Shown: one piece after another, positions 9,676 to 22,039 of the stretch
Numbering within the stretch: the stretch's first letter is position 1
Layout: each line of letters opens with the position of its first letter
Source of the DNA: Euryodendron excelsum
Lineage: Eukaryota > Streptophyta > Magnoliopsida > Ericales > Pentaphylacaceae
Assembly: GCA_033060915.1 (NCBI GenBank)
Contig: CM065382.1
Coordinates: forward strand, 4,220,001 to 4,284,000
Direction: 5' to 3'
DNA: 64,000 nucleotides
Translations under genes and position numbers: made by a program
The notes under the pieces: generated by a model
Databases searched by the model: none
Told to the model about the DNA's origin: nothing
Seen by the model: only the letters and a program-made list of their open reading frames with translations

Positions 9676-12549
9676 TTTTCTCTTTCCTAGCTTTTTAATG
9701 GAGCTGGAGATATTTCCTCACGTGGAAATTCTATAATTTCACTAGTTTTGAGACGGAACCATATCATATTGAAACTCAAGGTAAAGTAAAATAATACTTT
9801 AAACTACGTTTGAGTTCCGCCCAAGTTAAAGTCGTTGGAACTTAAGTCATTCTAAATTCAATCTATTTTAAAATTCCTCCAATTTCAATGACTCAAATTC
9901 TTTTCCATCATGCCACTGCAACCTTTGCTTTCTTTGCGGGCATTGGAGAGGTAGGAATACGTTTACTCTGTGTTGAGCCCTAGCTTCTCCTTTTTTTTAC
10001 TTTCTAACAGTTCTGAGCCTTTGAATGTTTACGCGAGAGTCTAATGAAAGAATGGAATTCAATTCCGCGGACTTTTAAAGCCATGCAATTCATACACACG
10101 CCCCGTCCCATCCACAGGGGCAACCCGACCCGATATTGTGTCCAAATCTTTGGTTAAAAGTGGGTGGTTTAAAGTGGGGAATGAAGTGGGTGCACAATAT
10201 GGGCGAATATTGGGCGGGGGTGGGTTCAGACCAGATGTACACTCTATATGATTGTCCACTGCATGTCAAATTAAATCCCAAGTCCACTCATCTAATTTTA
10301 AACAAATTTAACAAAAAAATTTGTCACAAATTGAACATTAATGTTGTTTTAACTGAAGTGCTTTGTGTGTTTTTTTATGGATTAAAAATCAAGTGTTAAA
10401 ACTTGCAACTGATTTCTTTTAATAATCAATTTTTTTCTTAAAAGTAAAGTTAAATAACATAACTTCTAAATACATACAATATGTTAAAATATATAAATAT
10501 ATTATTTTACATATACTTCAGGTCGGACCAGACTTTAAACCAATTTTTTAACCCTTCCATTAACAGAATCAAGCCTTAAAAAGTTTTCAAGACTTATAAA
10601 TGATTGGTTGGCATAGAAAACCATCGAGTCCATGACCATTGCTAATGCACAAGGGCAATTTAATGATCGGATTCACTATAGGTGACATCAATAATTGCTT
10701 TTGCTTGTGCTATAACTTTAAATGGAGTTTATTTTTCTATTGGTTGTAAGATTATCCATGACAAATTAATTTGTAAATAAAATCAAGTGAGAATTTTCAA
10801 TACAATACAAGAATTTTAGAGTATGATATGATTGAATGAGAATTTTTTTTATTTTAAAACAAAATATTCACCTTGATGACTCTAAACTACAAAATTATCA
10901 CTTGATGACTCGGATTCACACCAATAACTCACATTGTGCATACTTTAAATCATGGGTTCACACCAATAATTCATATGAATGTATACAGTTATTTACTATA
11001 CAAGTAATGTGATTGTATTATTTTTATAATTAAGAACTATTATGATGATTATTTTTTGTTTGAAAGAGAATAGCTCTCATTCAATCACGTTAATGAACTA
11101 ATTTTAAATTTTATAGCCGTATAATATTATATTTTTTTTAAGAAATTCGTGTTATTTTAGCCAAAACTCCAATTTTATATCCGCGTAATTACTAATTAGT
11201 ATGCGATATGAAAATCACCTATCACAATTCACAAGAGAGTAACACCAAAACTACTCGTCAGTCCTCACCTCAGCTATCAGACTCACATTATAGCTATTTC
11301 TATGGGTTTGTTCCACTAACGCAATCCAAGAGAGAAGAGGGTGAGATAGACGAGAGAGAGTGCCTGCTTACCCCCCAAAAAAAAAAAATGGAAGAAAGAT
11401 GAGAGAGTGTGGCCGGTGGGTCAGTACCGCGGAGGAGCGAGGTTGCAGAGATAATTCTAAAAGTCTGCAACGTGGGTGCTATGGTCTTGATAGGTCCCAA
11501 TTGTGATATGAGACACAGATTAAGCTATTTTGGTACGAGACAGAGATATAAAAATTAATTCACGCATTTTATTAGACCTTAGTCTTTTGATATATTGATT
11601 AAGTTTCTCAAGTGGGCGGCAGTTAAACGCCAGGGCAAAGATGAGAGATTGACAAAAAAAAGTGAAAAACTTTCTGTGAGCGTCTACGTGAGTGGTGAGA
11701 GAGACAAAGCCAGAAAGATCGACTGATTTTTTTCATTTTTAAAATTTGTGATTCTATTTCATATGAAAAGATCAAAAAGAGTTCGTTTACAACTCGATAC
11801 ACGAAGACAAAACAAGCATACAAACACAAAAACGTAACAAAGAAGCCAAGAACAACAGAAAAGTCATAATGCCATGCAAAAGGTAGATGTCAGCCAACTG
11901 AGTCATGGTTGTCTCTTAGTTCTGCAAAATAGGTTTTATCTTTCATTAAGAAGGTTCCTTGTTTTCCGATCTGCAGCAGCAGCAGCACAGCATTAGATCA
12001 GTTAGTGTAAAATATGAACATATATATACAACATTTTAACAGATATTTATAGCATGAACTGCGAGGGTAGCCCAATAAAGATACTGACAAGATATAAACC
12101 TAAACGTCCTAACTTCTAAATTTAACTACTCTTTGGAGCAGGCCATCAGAGGCTTATCTCTCGTAAAATAGCAGTAAAATATGCCTTGCTTTTCATTTTC
12201 TTTTTTTCTTATTTGTTATTGCTATGATGTTTCAGTGAGTATAAATAAATTTTAGTTTTAAGTTTGATAAAAAAAAACTAGATAGGTATAGAAAACCACC
12301 AATGGAGCTCTATCAAAAAGAAAATGCTGCGGATAGACGGGGTTATCAGGTTAGTCCGGTCGGAGCCTAACATGATGGTAATCAGGTGATGCCTAATTGA
12401 CCGCCGCACCTTCTCATGGCGGTCCTCCTATCAAAATTGTTGAACCAATCTGAATGGAAAATAATGTATAATGGGACTAAGCAATGCTTCCGTAAATGAA
12501 AAAGAAAACAATGGAAGCATTTATATGCTCCTTGGCCGTACATCTGGCA

Positions 12550-12599
<50 letters not shown>

Positions 12600-14095
12600 T
12601 ATCTGACATGGAATGAAGTCAACCACTGCGACTGTAGCTATGGGGGCAGCAGCCAAAGGTGCCATTTTTTGGAGAAGCTTTACCTTTGATAGGGTTGCCT
12701 TTGAAAGGCATTCTCAAATGTCAAACAGCTTTTGCATAGTTGACTATTACTAAATTCTGTATAAATCTTTTGAATAATTTTTTTTATGTTATGTTTAAAT
12801 TTTGAATAAATTAAAAAAAAGTAAAAAAATAAAAAATAAAAAATAAAAAATAAAAATATTCTTTTTGTTTAGTTGTAAAAAAATGTTGAGTAAACGAAAA
12901 GAGAAATATTCTTTTTACTTCTATTATTGATTATTGTCTATTCATTCTTTTATTATTTTTTCAATCTAACCAAACAAAATTATAAAATTTAGAATTCTAT
13001 TTCAGTTAATTTTTTTCATCAGGGATCCAAACTACTATAAAAAAAAATTGTTTGCCTTGTACAATAGGCATACCTCAGGTCTCAAAGTCAAACGCTAAAA
13101 CAATTACACGTTAATACGCGACATTCTTTTGAGGAAAGGAATTCAATTCCGCCAATATGACTCTCACATCCAAAAGTCAAAGACTCATTTCTTTATTATA
13201 TACATACATATATATATATATATATCTTTGCGTTTCAAAAAAAGAAAAAAGTCAAAGACTCATTGCCCCACAATTCAATAAGCAAGCCCGGTGTCTTTCC
13301 TATCCTTTTTTTTTTTTTGGTTACAAACTTTCAATTTTCTAATGTGCTTTTAGATTACTTAAGACTTTTTTTGCCCCACCTAAAAAAAAAAAAAAGGCAA
13401 CATAAGTTGGATAATGAGCTGATTCAAACAATAACCAGTTTTATGCCAATAAGATCTCACAAATTTCGTTAAACCTTCTCTCATCCTATAGCTAGACCCT
13501 CATAAGATCCATAAGCCCCTTTTTGTCCTTTTACAGCTGAAAATTAGAGTTGGTTTTTACAATTTTTTTGTTGAAAATGACAATTTTATTGGTTTTTGAA
13601 TCAATGAAAAATCTATTAGAAATGAACCCCCTACAGAGATAGCTCCGATCCATTATATATATTATTACAACGGCAAACTAGATGCGAAATGCATGAAAAT
13701 TTTCATGCAGTATAATTTGGTATGAACTCAGCTTAATTACTACAAAGCACACCCTAAATCTTCTTTTGTTTTCATTATACTTATTCTCATTCACAGTATA
13801 CAAAAATTAAGCAAATTATATAAGACATAGAAATAACTTCACTTTGCTCTTTTATTCATCTGTACCATGAGTATCAAAATACAAACAAACACCACTAAAA
13901 GCATCCTCTTAAGCTTTCCCTATTCTACATAACAATTGTACAAAATACACACCAACAACAACCTAAAAAGAATGAGTGTATACAAACTTATTACAACTTG
14001 ATTTGCACCAGTCTTATTTTAGTCACTTCTGTTTTTATTTGTTTTTTTCTTTTTTCTTTCTGACTTCTAAGGTGGAGGAGCTATGACATTTGTGA
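9676..14095. repeat. Long-type intergenic unit between copies 2 and 3
   Basis: No gene. In order: the segment adjoining the Helitron site (from 9676), a repeat block with CCCATCCACAGGGGCAACCC-type sequence (10,080-10,290), AT-rich DNA, the FAWQRDFSV-type block (around 11,700-11,960, here with broken frame), a GA tract (12552-12596), a GTCTCAAAGTC block (13,070-13,300), the palindrome (13690-13709) and the conserved 3' flank of copy 3. The same order recurs after the other long units. Confidence 0.6.
12552..12596. repeat. (GA)n microsatellite, 45 bp
   Basis: Pure GA on the plus strand in the long-unit segment. It is equivalent to tracts at 22872-22931, 44884-44897 and 51006-51033. Long serine-leucine reading frames across it are artefacts of the repeat. 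Confidence 0.9.
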
Positions 14096-14113
14096 ATGGC
14101 TGCCGGGCGAGTT

Positions 14114-14443
14114 TTATTTGCGATTAACTTTTGTCAATGGAGCCATGAGTTGTGGTGGGTACATAGGAGGAGGTGGGGGAGGAGCCATAGCGGCATTGCC
14201 GGCAAAGCCTTTCTGGCCGACGGTTCTGGCTTTATTGCCATTCACGGAGCGAGGGATGGTGGGATTTGGAGCGTGGGGCGGGACTGGACCCTTCTGCAGA
14301 GACTGCAAGAGAAGATTTTTCATTTTCATCCACTCTTCTTTTCCTTCTTCACGTAGGACTCGGCTAGCTTCATGTGGTTTGATGCTGAGAAGAAGAGCTG
14401 CTGCTAGAATGACTAAACCAATGCGTTGAGTTCTCATCATCAT
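14114..14443 (-). CDS. Secreted signalling-peptide precursor, array copy 3
   Basis: 109 residues, single exon, starting at the first of three ATG codons at 14443. A frame extended five codons upstream begins with TTG and is not used as the start. Signal peptide 1-26 (MMMRTQRIGLVILAAALLLS then IKPHEA) carries two private changes, S7R and V9G. Mature part: SRVLREEGKEEW, LLLQSLQKG, core PVPPHAPNPTIPR at 53-65 with R where other copies have G, VGQKGFAGNAA at 75-85, then six prolines and MYPPQLMAPLTKVNRK. The variable residues 53-56 read PVPP. It shares upstream sequence variants with copy 4. Function is inferred as a secreted peptide hormone or phytocytokine precursor; receptor and mature ends are unknown. 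Confidence 0.82.
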   Translation of the reverse strand: MMMRTQRIGLVILAAALLLSIKPHEASRVLREEGKEEWMKMKNLLLQSLQKGPVPPHAPNPTIPRSVNGNKARTVGQKGFAGNAAMAPPPPPPMYPPQLMAPLTKVNRK

Positions 14444-14513
14444 CTTCTTGTTGGGCAATTAAGCAAAGAATAGATACAAACTATATATGCAGTATTAATG
14501 CAGGGAGAGGGGG

Positions 14514-14601
14514 CTATTTATATGCATCAAAGGCATGATCGTCAGCTGCTATATTACTTTAGTTCTTCTTTGTTTGCCGTTTGATGGAAGGGTTTTTGAC
14601 C
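14514..14601 (-). promoter_or_regulatory. Core promoter of copy 3: TATA box and W-box
   Basis: The TATA box (14514-14522) lies 71 bp and the W-box TTGACC (14596-14601) 153 bp from the ATG. This spacing is identical in copies 3 to 10. A CGTCA (TGACG class) half site near 14539 is also conserved. A (CT)n tract follows at 14694-14713. Confidence 0.7.
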
Positions 14602-14759
14602 GTTGAAAATGAAATGGGTCGTAAATGAAGAAACTTCTGCGTAGCATGCAAATTGGGCACGTTAAGAAAATGTAAACCAATCTGATCACCTGATCTCTCT
14701 CTCTCTCTCTCTCCTCTTAAATTAAACCTAGTGGCACAGCTATATTTGATATTTTCTCT

Positions 14760-17700
14760 CCCTAGCTTTTTAATGGAGCTGAAGATATTTCCTCACATAG
14801 AAATTCTATAATTTCACTAGTTTTAAGAACTATTTGGAACCATATTATATTGGACAAGGTATTCAGAAAAAGAAATGAAAGGGGATTTAACACCAAATTC
14901 GTCATTCTTGTTTGGTGTTAGATGGAATTTTAATAGAAAGAAATTGTTCCTTGATGATTTTCTTTTGCAATTAAATGAAATAATATGGTGGGAACTCAAG
15001 GTAAAGTAAAATAATACTTCAAACTCCTTTTGAATTCCTCCCAAATTAAAGTCGTTGGAATTTAATTCCTTTAAATTCAATCTATTTTAAAATTCCTCCA
15101 ATTTGAATGACTCAAATTCTTTTCCTTCATGCCATTGCAAATACAGGGGTCCCTTTGCCTTCTTTGCGGGCATTGGAGAGGTAGGAAGGCGTTTACTCTG
15201 TGTTGCCTAGCTTCTTCTTTTTCTTTGCTTTTTAACATTTCTGAGCCTTTGAACGTTTACGCGACAGTCTAATGAAAGAATGAAATTCAATTTCGCAGAC
15301 TTTTAAACCCATGCAATTCATACACACGCCCTGTCCCATCCACAGGGGCAACCCGACCCAGTATTTTGTCCATATCTTTAGTTAAAAGTGGATGGGTTAT
15401 AGTGGGGAATGAAGTCGGTGCACAATATGGGTGAACGTTGGGCAGGGTGGGTTCACGCCGGATGTGCACTCTATATGATTGTCCACCGCATCTCAAATTG
15501 AATCCCAAATCCATTCACTTAATTTGGAACAAGTTTAATAAAAAAATTTATGTCACAAATCGAACATTACTATTGTTTTAACTGAAATGCTTTGTGTGTG
15601 TGTGTTTTTTTTTATAGATTAAAAATCGAGTGTTAAAACTTGTGATTGATTTCTTTTAATAAGTATTTTTTCATTTAAAAGTAAAGTTGAATAACATAAC
15701 TTCTAAATACATACAATATGTTAAAATATATAAATACATTGTTTTAGATATATTTCAGGTCGTATTAGACTTTAAACAAAATTTTTAACCCTTCCATTAA
15801 CATAATCATGCCTTAAAAAGTTTTCAAGACTTTTAAATAATTAGCTGGCATAGAAGGCCATCGAGTCCATGACTACTGCTAATGCATAAGGGCAATTTAG
15901 CGATTGGTTTCACTATAGGTGACATCAATAATTGCTTTTGCTCGTGCTATAACTTCAAATGGAGTTAACTTTTCAATACAATATAAGAATTTTAGAGGAT
16001 AATATGACTGAATGAGAATTTTTTTATTTTAAAACAAAATATTCATTTTGATGGCTTTAAATTACAAAATTATCACTTGATGACTCGAATTCACACCAAT
16101 AACTCACATTTTGCATGTTTTAAATCATGGGTTCACAACAATAATTCATATGAATGTATACAGTAATTTATTATATAGGTGATGTGATTGTAGTATTTTT
16201 ATAATTAAGAACTATTGTAATAGTTATTTTTTGTTTAAAAAAGAATAGCTCTCATAGATTTTATTTCTATTTTTTTATTTTTTCATCAGGGATTCAAACT
16301 ACTATAAAAAAATAAAAAAAATTGTTTGCCTTGTACAATAACCATACCTCAGGTCTCAAAGTCAAAGGCTAGAACAATTACTACATGTCAATACGCGACA
16401 TTCTTTTGAAGAAAGGAATTCAATTCCGCAGCTATGACTCTCAGGTCTCAAAGTCAAAGACTCATTGCCACGCAATTCAATAAGCAAGCCCAGTGTCTTT
16501 CCTATCCTTTTTTTGGTTTTTGTTTTGTTACAAACTTTCAACTTTCTAATGTGCTTTTGGTTTACATATGACTATTTTTGCACCTCCAAAAAAGAAAAAA
16601 AAAAGAAGCTAAATAAGTCGGATAATAAGCTGATTTAAACAATAACCAGTTTCAAGCCAACAAGATTGTACAAATTTCATTTAACCTTTTCGTATCCTAT
16701 AGCTAGAAGCTCATAAGATCCTTAAGCTACTTTTTATCCTTTTACACCTGAAAAATTAGAGTTGGTTTTTACAATTTTCTTGTTGAAAATGACAATTTTT
16801 TTGGTTTTTGAATCCATGAAAAATCTATTAGAAATAAACACTCCACAAAGATAGCTCCGATCCAATACATATATTATGACAGGGGGCTCCGATGCATGAC
16901 ACATTCTCAGAGACACAATCAAATTTCCCCAGACCTGACTATCTGGTAAGCCATTATTAATGCATTCCTATTCCATCTCCCATATTTTGGATCCATAAAA
17001 GAACTGCAGCTAGCTAACTTCAACTGTTTTCTACTAAAAAGAAAATGAATTCTTGAACCTCTTTCATGCTCATATAAATTTGAAGTACTGTAAAAGAGAA
17101 AACTACAAAATCTGATACTATTTACGTAATCGCTTGATTAATATGTTAGTTAATCATATTCTGAAACACGAAAAAAGATCATTGGTTTATTAAATTACCC
17201 ATTGAATCATGAAAAAAACTCAACAAAAGACAAACAAATTCACTATCCATTTTACGTCAAGTAATAGGTGGAGTAACTCACGATATATTAGTACTGAAAC
17301 AAAAGAATGGCGAAGCTAAAAGAATCAATCTGGAAAATACATGTGATTCATTTGTTGAATGCTTTTTCAACTTAATTTTTTTTAGTTAACTTCACTAATA
17401 CAAGCAGATAAGTTCAAAAAGTTTTTTACTTATAAGAAAAAAAAAAATAATAAAAAATGTGAAATTTAAACTCTATCATATGGAGCCAAATATATCACGG
17501 ACTCCTAAAACCATGCAATTCGATACACATAACCCGACCCATTCTCAAAGGCAACTCAACCCAACATTTTGTCCAAATCTTTTGATAAAATTGGGTGGAA
17601 AAATGTGGAAATGAAGTAGTTGCACAATAGGGGTGAACATTGGGGTGGGAGTAGGTTCAGGTGGGACCTACACTATATATAATGCTCACTAGATCTAAAA

Positions 17701-18643
17701 TTAAATTTCAAGTCCATCCATTGAGCCTAAAAAAAATTTCATACAAAAAATTATGTCACAAATTGAACATGAATGTTGTGTTAGCTAAAGTGGTTAGCGT
17801 GTCTTTTTATTGATTAAAAATCAAGTATCAGAACTTGTAATTGATTTCTTTTAATAAATATTTTTCTTCTTCATAAATAAAGCTAAATAACATAATTTTT
17901 AAAAACATACGATATGTTAAAATTTATAAATATATTATTTTATATTTATTTTATTTGGACCACACTTTAAACAACATCTTTGAACATGTCCATTGTAATC
18001 GGGCATTAAAAAAGTTTTCAAAACCTATAATTGATTGGCTGGCTTAGTAGGCCATCGAACCTGTGGCCGCTTCTATTGCACAAGAACCATCTTGTAATTT
18101 GATTAATGGAAGAAAGTAAATTATCACATAACTCCTTTTGTCCTTTTACATCTGAAAATTAGAGTTGATTTTTACAATTTTTTTTTTTGGCGAAAATGAC
18201 AATTTTATTAATTTTTTAATCAATGAAAATCCATTAGAAATGGACACCCCCACAGAGATATATAGCTCCGATGCATTTATATTATTACATGGGGCTGTGA
18301 ACAGGGACATTCTCATGGACACGATAAAATTTCCCCGGACCTGACTATCTGGTAAGCCATTATTATTGCATTTATATTCCATCTCCCAAATTTTGGGACT
18401 CTGTCAATTTTGAATGAAAGTAGAAACGGGAAAAAAGATGCATTTTCTGAATGCATTTTCAAGCTGGAACAAAAGAATGCCGAAACTGATAAGAATCAAT
18501 CTGCAAAATACATGCGATTCATTTTCTGAATGCTTTTATTTGCAGGTTGGCAATCAGAATTTGCTATATATATATATATATGTAGCGTTTACAACGGCAA
18601 TGTCGATGCTAAATGCATGAAAATTTTCAAGCAGTATAATTTG
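14760..18643. repeat. Short-type intergenic unit between copies 3 and 4
   Basis: No certain gene. It holds the conserved 85-residue minus-strand ORF (14823-15080), the CCCATCCACAGGGGCAACCC-type repeat (15,300-15,520), and a direct join near 16,255 that lacks the 1.5-2 kb segment with the FAWQRDFSV block present in long units. The GTCTCAAAGTC block (16,340-16,480), a second diverged copy of the ACCCGACC repeat (17,510-17,720) and a mutated palindrome (18614-18633) follow. Confidence 0.55.
14823..15080 (-). other. Conserved 85-residue ORF in the upstream region, coding status unknown
   Basis: A minus-strand frame starting MNLKELNSNDFN and ending YLVQYNMVPNSS lies about 380 bp upstream of the copy 3 ATG. 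The same frame with few changes is open at 20326-20583, 28525-28782, 41693-41950, 47662-47919 and 48460-48717. I recognise no domain. The composition is that of AT-rich noncoding DNA, and the units are recently duplicated, so the open frame may be inherited by chance. The units at 33,540 and 57,420 have homologous DNA without this frame, which argues against function. Confidence 0.25.
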
Positions 18644-18648
18644 GTATG

Positions 18649-19174
18649 CGTGGAGTAAAACCACACGGCTCAATTTACCTGGTTTGGCCCAATCAACATG
18701 ATTGAAGTTGGGCGGCTAGGCGGCCCAAATAAAAAACTAAAGAACGGTCCGGCCCAATGTACCGACCTGATGCTGACCATGGCCCAAACCGCGGAGGATG
18801 AACTCAAACCGTGAGCGGTCTCAGAGTATTAAATGCGGTAAGATAGGTCCTGTACGGGGTCAGTCGGCGGCATATGATGATGCCTACCCAGCAGGTCATG
18901 ATGATGCCTACCTGCTGATAGGCCAGAAGCAAAACACTACACCGATTACACTATAAATACCCAAGCTCTCAAGAGTCAGGTATGGACAATTAATTCTAAG
19001 TATACACAACTTTTATTCATTCTACTCTTGATTAAACTTGCTAACTTAATCATCGGTGTGTGACTGACCCGTCAAGGGTCGACCCATTATAACTTCTCTT
19101 TCTTACAGTGAGTTTGGGCTCATCGACATTAACTTGAGATATCGGCCAGGCCTTTTCGAAAAATCTCACCTACT
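18649..19174. mobile_element. 526-bp insertion with GTATG target-site duplication
   Basis: In all other units AATTTGGTATG continues directly into AACTCAGCTT. Here 526 bp is inserted and GTATG is repeated on both sides (18644-18648 and 19175-19179). The insert is GC-richer than its surroundings, has a TATAAATA box near 18,952, two near-identical ATGATGATGCCTACC strings (from about 18,876 and 18,899), and ends in a stretch resembling the 3' part of plant LTRs (TTAATCATCGGTGTGTGACT). It has no TG...CA ends and no long open frame. Most likely a decayed solo LTR or small non-autonomous retroelement; the class is unsettled. Confidence 0.6.
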
Positions 19175-19566
19175 GTATGAACTTAGCTTAATTACTACAA
19201 AACATGCCTTAAATCTTCTTTGGTTTTTATTAAACTTATTATCATTCACAGTGTACAAAAATTAAGCAAATTATATAAGACATAGAAATGACTTTACTTT
19301 GCTCTTTTATTCATCTGTGCTATGAGTATCAAAATACAAACAAACACTACTAAAAGCATCCTGTTAAGCTTTCCTTATTCTACAGAACAATTATATAAAA
19401 TACACACCAACAACAACCTTAAAAGAAATAGTGTATATAAGCTTATTACAGCTTGATTTGCACCAATCTTATTTTAGTCACTTCTGTTATTGTTTGTTTG
19501 TTTTTTTTGTTTCTGACTTCTATGGTGGAGGAACTATGGCATTTGTGAATGGCTGCCGGGCGAGTT

Positions 19567-19896
19567 TTATTTGCTATTAACTTTTGTCAATGGAGCCATG
19601 AGTTGTGGTGGGTACATAGGAGGAAGTGGGGGAGGAGCCATGGCGGCATTGCCGGCAGAGCTTTTCTGGCCGACGGTTCTGGCTTTATTGCCATTCACTG
19701 AACCAGGGGTGGTGGGATTTGGAGCGTGAGGCGGGGGGGTACCCTTCTGCAGAGACTGCAAGAAAAGATTTTTCATTTTCATCCACTCTTCTTTTCCTTC
19801 TTCACGTAGGACTCGGCTAGCTTCGTGTGGTTCGATGCTGAGAAGAAGAGCTGCTGCTAGAATGAATACAACAATGCCTTGAGTTCTCATCATCAT
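19567..19896 (-). CDS. Secreted signalling-peptide precursor, array copy 4
   Basis: 109 residues, single exon, start at the first ATG of three at 19896. Layout matches the family: signal peptide 1-26 (MMMRTQGIVVFILAAALLLS, then IEPHEA), acidic-lysine spacer, core at 51-65, tail with KVNSK at the end. It departs from the consensus at otherwise constant sites: KGTPPPHAPNPTTPG instead of KGPxPPHAPNPTIPG, KSSAG instead of KGFAG, and LFLQ instead of LLLQ. If KGFAG is part of the active peptide or a processing site, this copy may be inactive or have changed specificity. The reading frame is intact and its promoter is normal. Its upstream region was the left breakpoint of the large duplication that reappears at 48,150. 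Confidence 0.78.
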   Translation of the reverse strand: MMMRTQGIVVFILAAALLLSIEPHEASRVLREEGKEEWMKMKNLFLQSLQKGTPPPHAPNPTTPGSVNGNKARTVGQKSSAGNAAMAPPPLPPMYPPQLMAPLTKVNSK

Positions 19897-19966
19897 CTTC
19901 TTGTTGGGCAATTAAGCAAAGAATAGATACAAACTATATATGCAGTATTAATGCAGGGAGAGGGGG

Positions 19967-20054
19967 CTATTTATATGCATCAAAGGCATGATCGTCAGCT
20001 GCTATATTACTTTAGTTCTTCTTTGTTTGCCGTTTGATGGAAGGGTTTTTGACC
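19967..20054 (-). promoter_or_regulatory. Core promoter of copy 4: TATA box and W-box
   Basis: The TATA box (19967-19975) and W-box TTGACC (20049-20054) lie at the standard 71 and 153 bp from the ATG. The segment from about 19,985 outward is the part that was duplicated, without gene or TATA box, to 48,150. Confidence 0.7.
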
Positions 20055-20146
20055 GTTGAAAATGAAATGGGTCGTAAATGAAGAAACTTCTGCGTAGCAT
20101 GCAAATTGGGCACGTTAAGAAAATGTAAACCAATCTGATTACCTGA

Positions 20147-20148
<2 letters not shown>

Positions 20149-20214
<66 letters not shown>
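20149..20214. repeat. (CT)33 microsatellite, longest of the array
   Basis: Pure CT for 66 bp, about 250 bp upstream of the copy 4 ATG; (GA)n in the gene's sense. Its duplicate at 48311-48352 is 42 bp, so the tract has changed length since the duplication. Confidence 0.9.
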
Positions 20215-20218
<4 letters not shown>

Positions 20219-22039
20219 CTCAAATTAAACCTAGTGGCACAGCTATATTTGATATTTTCTCTCCCTAGCTTTTTAATGGAGCTGAAGATATTTCCTCACA
20301 TAGAAATTCTATAATTTCACTAGTTTTAAGAACTATTTGGAACCATATTATATTGGATAAGGTATTCAGAAAAAGAAATGAAAGGGGATTTAACACCAAA
20401 TTCGTCATTCTTGTTTGGTGTTAGATGGAATTTTAATAGAAAGAATTTGTTCCTTGATGATTTTCTTTTGCAATTAAATGAAATAATATGGTGGGAACTC
20501 AAGGTAAAGTAAAATAATAGTTTAAACTCCTTTTGAATTCCGCCCAAATTAAAGTCGTTGGAATTTAAGTCCTTTAAATTCAATCTATTTTAAAATTCCT
20601 CGAATTTGAATGACTCAAATTCTTTTCCTTCATGCCATTGCAAATACAGGGGTCCCTTCGCTTTCTTTGCGGGCATTGGAGAGGTAGGAAGGCGTTTACT
20701 CTGTGTTGAGCCCTAGCTTCTTCTTTTTCTTTGCTTTTTAACATTCCTGAGCCTTTGAATGTTTACGCGACAGTCTATTGAAAGAATGAAATTCAATTTC
20801 GCGGACTTTTAAGCTAATGCAATGCATACACACTCCCTGTCCCATCCAAAGGGGCAACCCGACCCGATATTTTGTCCATATCTTTGGTTAAAAGTGGGTG
20901 GGTTAAAGTGGGGAATGAAGTGGGTGCACAATATGGGTGAACGTTGGGCAGGATGGGTTCACGCCGGATGTACACTCTATATGATTGTCCACTGCATCTC
21001 AAATTAAATCCCAAGTGCATTCATTTAATTTTAAACATGTTTAATAAAAAAATTTATGTCACAATTCGAACATTACTATTGTTTAAACTTAAGTGCTTTG
21101 TGTGTGTGTTTTTTTTATAGATTAAAAATCAAGTGTTAAAACTTGCAATTGATTTCTTTTAATAAGTATTTTTTCATTTAAAAGTAAAGTTAAATGACAT
21201 AACTTCTAAATACATACAATATGTTAAAATATATAAATACATTGCTTTAGATATATTTTAGGTTGTACTAGACTTTGAACAAATTTTTTAACCCTTCCAT
21301 TAACATAATCATGCCTTAAAAAGTTTTCAAGGCTTATAAATAATTGGCTGGCATAGAAGGCCATCGAGTCCATGACCACTGCTAATGCATAAGGGCAATT
21401 TAGTGATTGGATTCACTATAGGTGACATCAATAATTGCTTTTGCTTGTACTATAACTTCAAATGGAGTTAACTTTTCCATTGCTTGTAAGATTACCCATG
21501 ACAAATTAATTTGTAAATAAAATCAAGTGAGAATTTTCAATATAATATAAGAATTTTAGAGGATGATATGACTGAATGAGAAATTTTTTTATTTTAAAAC
21601 AAAACATTCATATTGATGGCTCTAAATTACAAAATTATCACTTTATGACTCGAATTCACACTAATAACTCACATTTTGCATGCTTTAAATCATGGGTTAA
21701 CAACAATAATTCATATGAATGTGTACAGTAAATTATTATATAGGTGATGTGATTGTAGTATTTTTATAATTAAGAGAAATTATGACAGTTATTTTTTGTT
21801 CAAAAGAGAATAGCTCTCATTCAATCACATCAATAAATTATTTTTAAATTTTTTGATTGTTTAATACTATATTTTTTTTGCCATATTGATAAGTTCCTAA
21901 AGTGGGCGGCAGTTAAAGGCCAGGGCAAATACGAGAGACCGAAATAAAAAAAAAAGTGAAAAACTTTGTGTGCGCGTCTCTGTGAGCGGTGAGAGAGACA
22001 AAGCCAGAAAGATCGACTGATTTTTTCCATTTTTAAAAT

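Noticed and set aside
12540..12600. Regular repeats that might suggest a CRISPR array
   Set aside because: Simple GA microsatellite without spacers, in a eukaryotic genome.
14096..14356. Plus-strand 86-residue ORF (MAAGRVLFAINF...) recurring over each peptide gene
   Set aside because: It is the antisense shadow of the peptide CDS; its conservation follows from the minus-strand gene, which has a signal peptide, a promoter and codon-level logic.
14444..14458. Five-codon upstream extension (xPNKK) of the peptide CDS
   Set aside because: Its first codon is TTG, not ATG, and it would precede the natural ATG cluster. I start at the first ATG.
15287..15514. 75-residue minus-strand ORF DLGFNLRCGGQSYR..., recurring through the array
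   Set aside because: It coincides with a dispersed ACCCGACC repeat, is broken or shifted in many copies, and has no domain I recognise; treated as repeat DNA.
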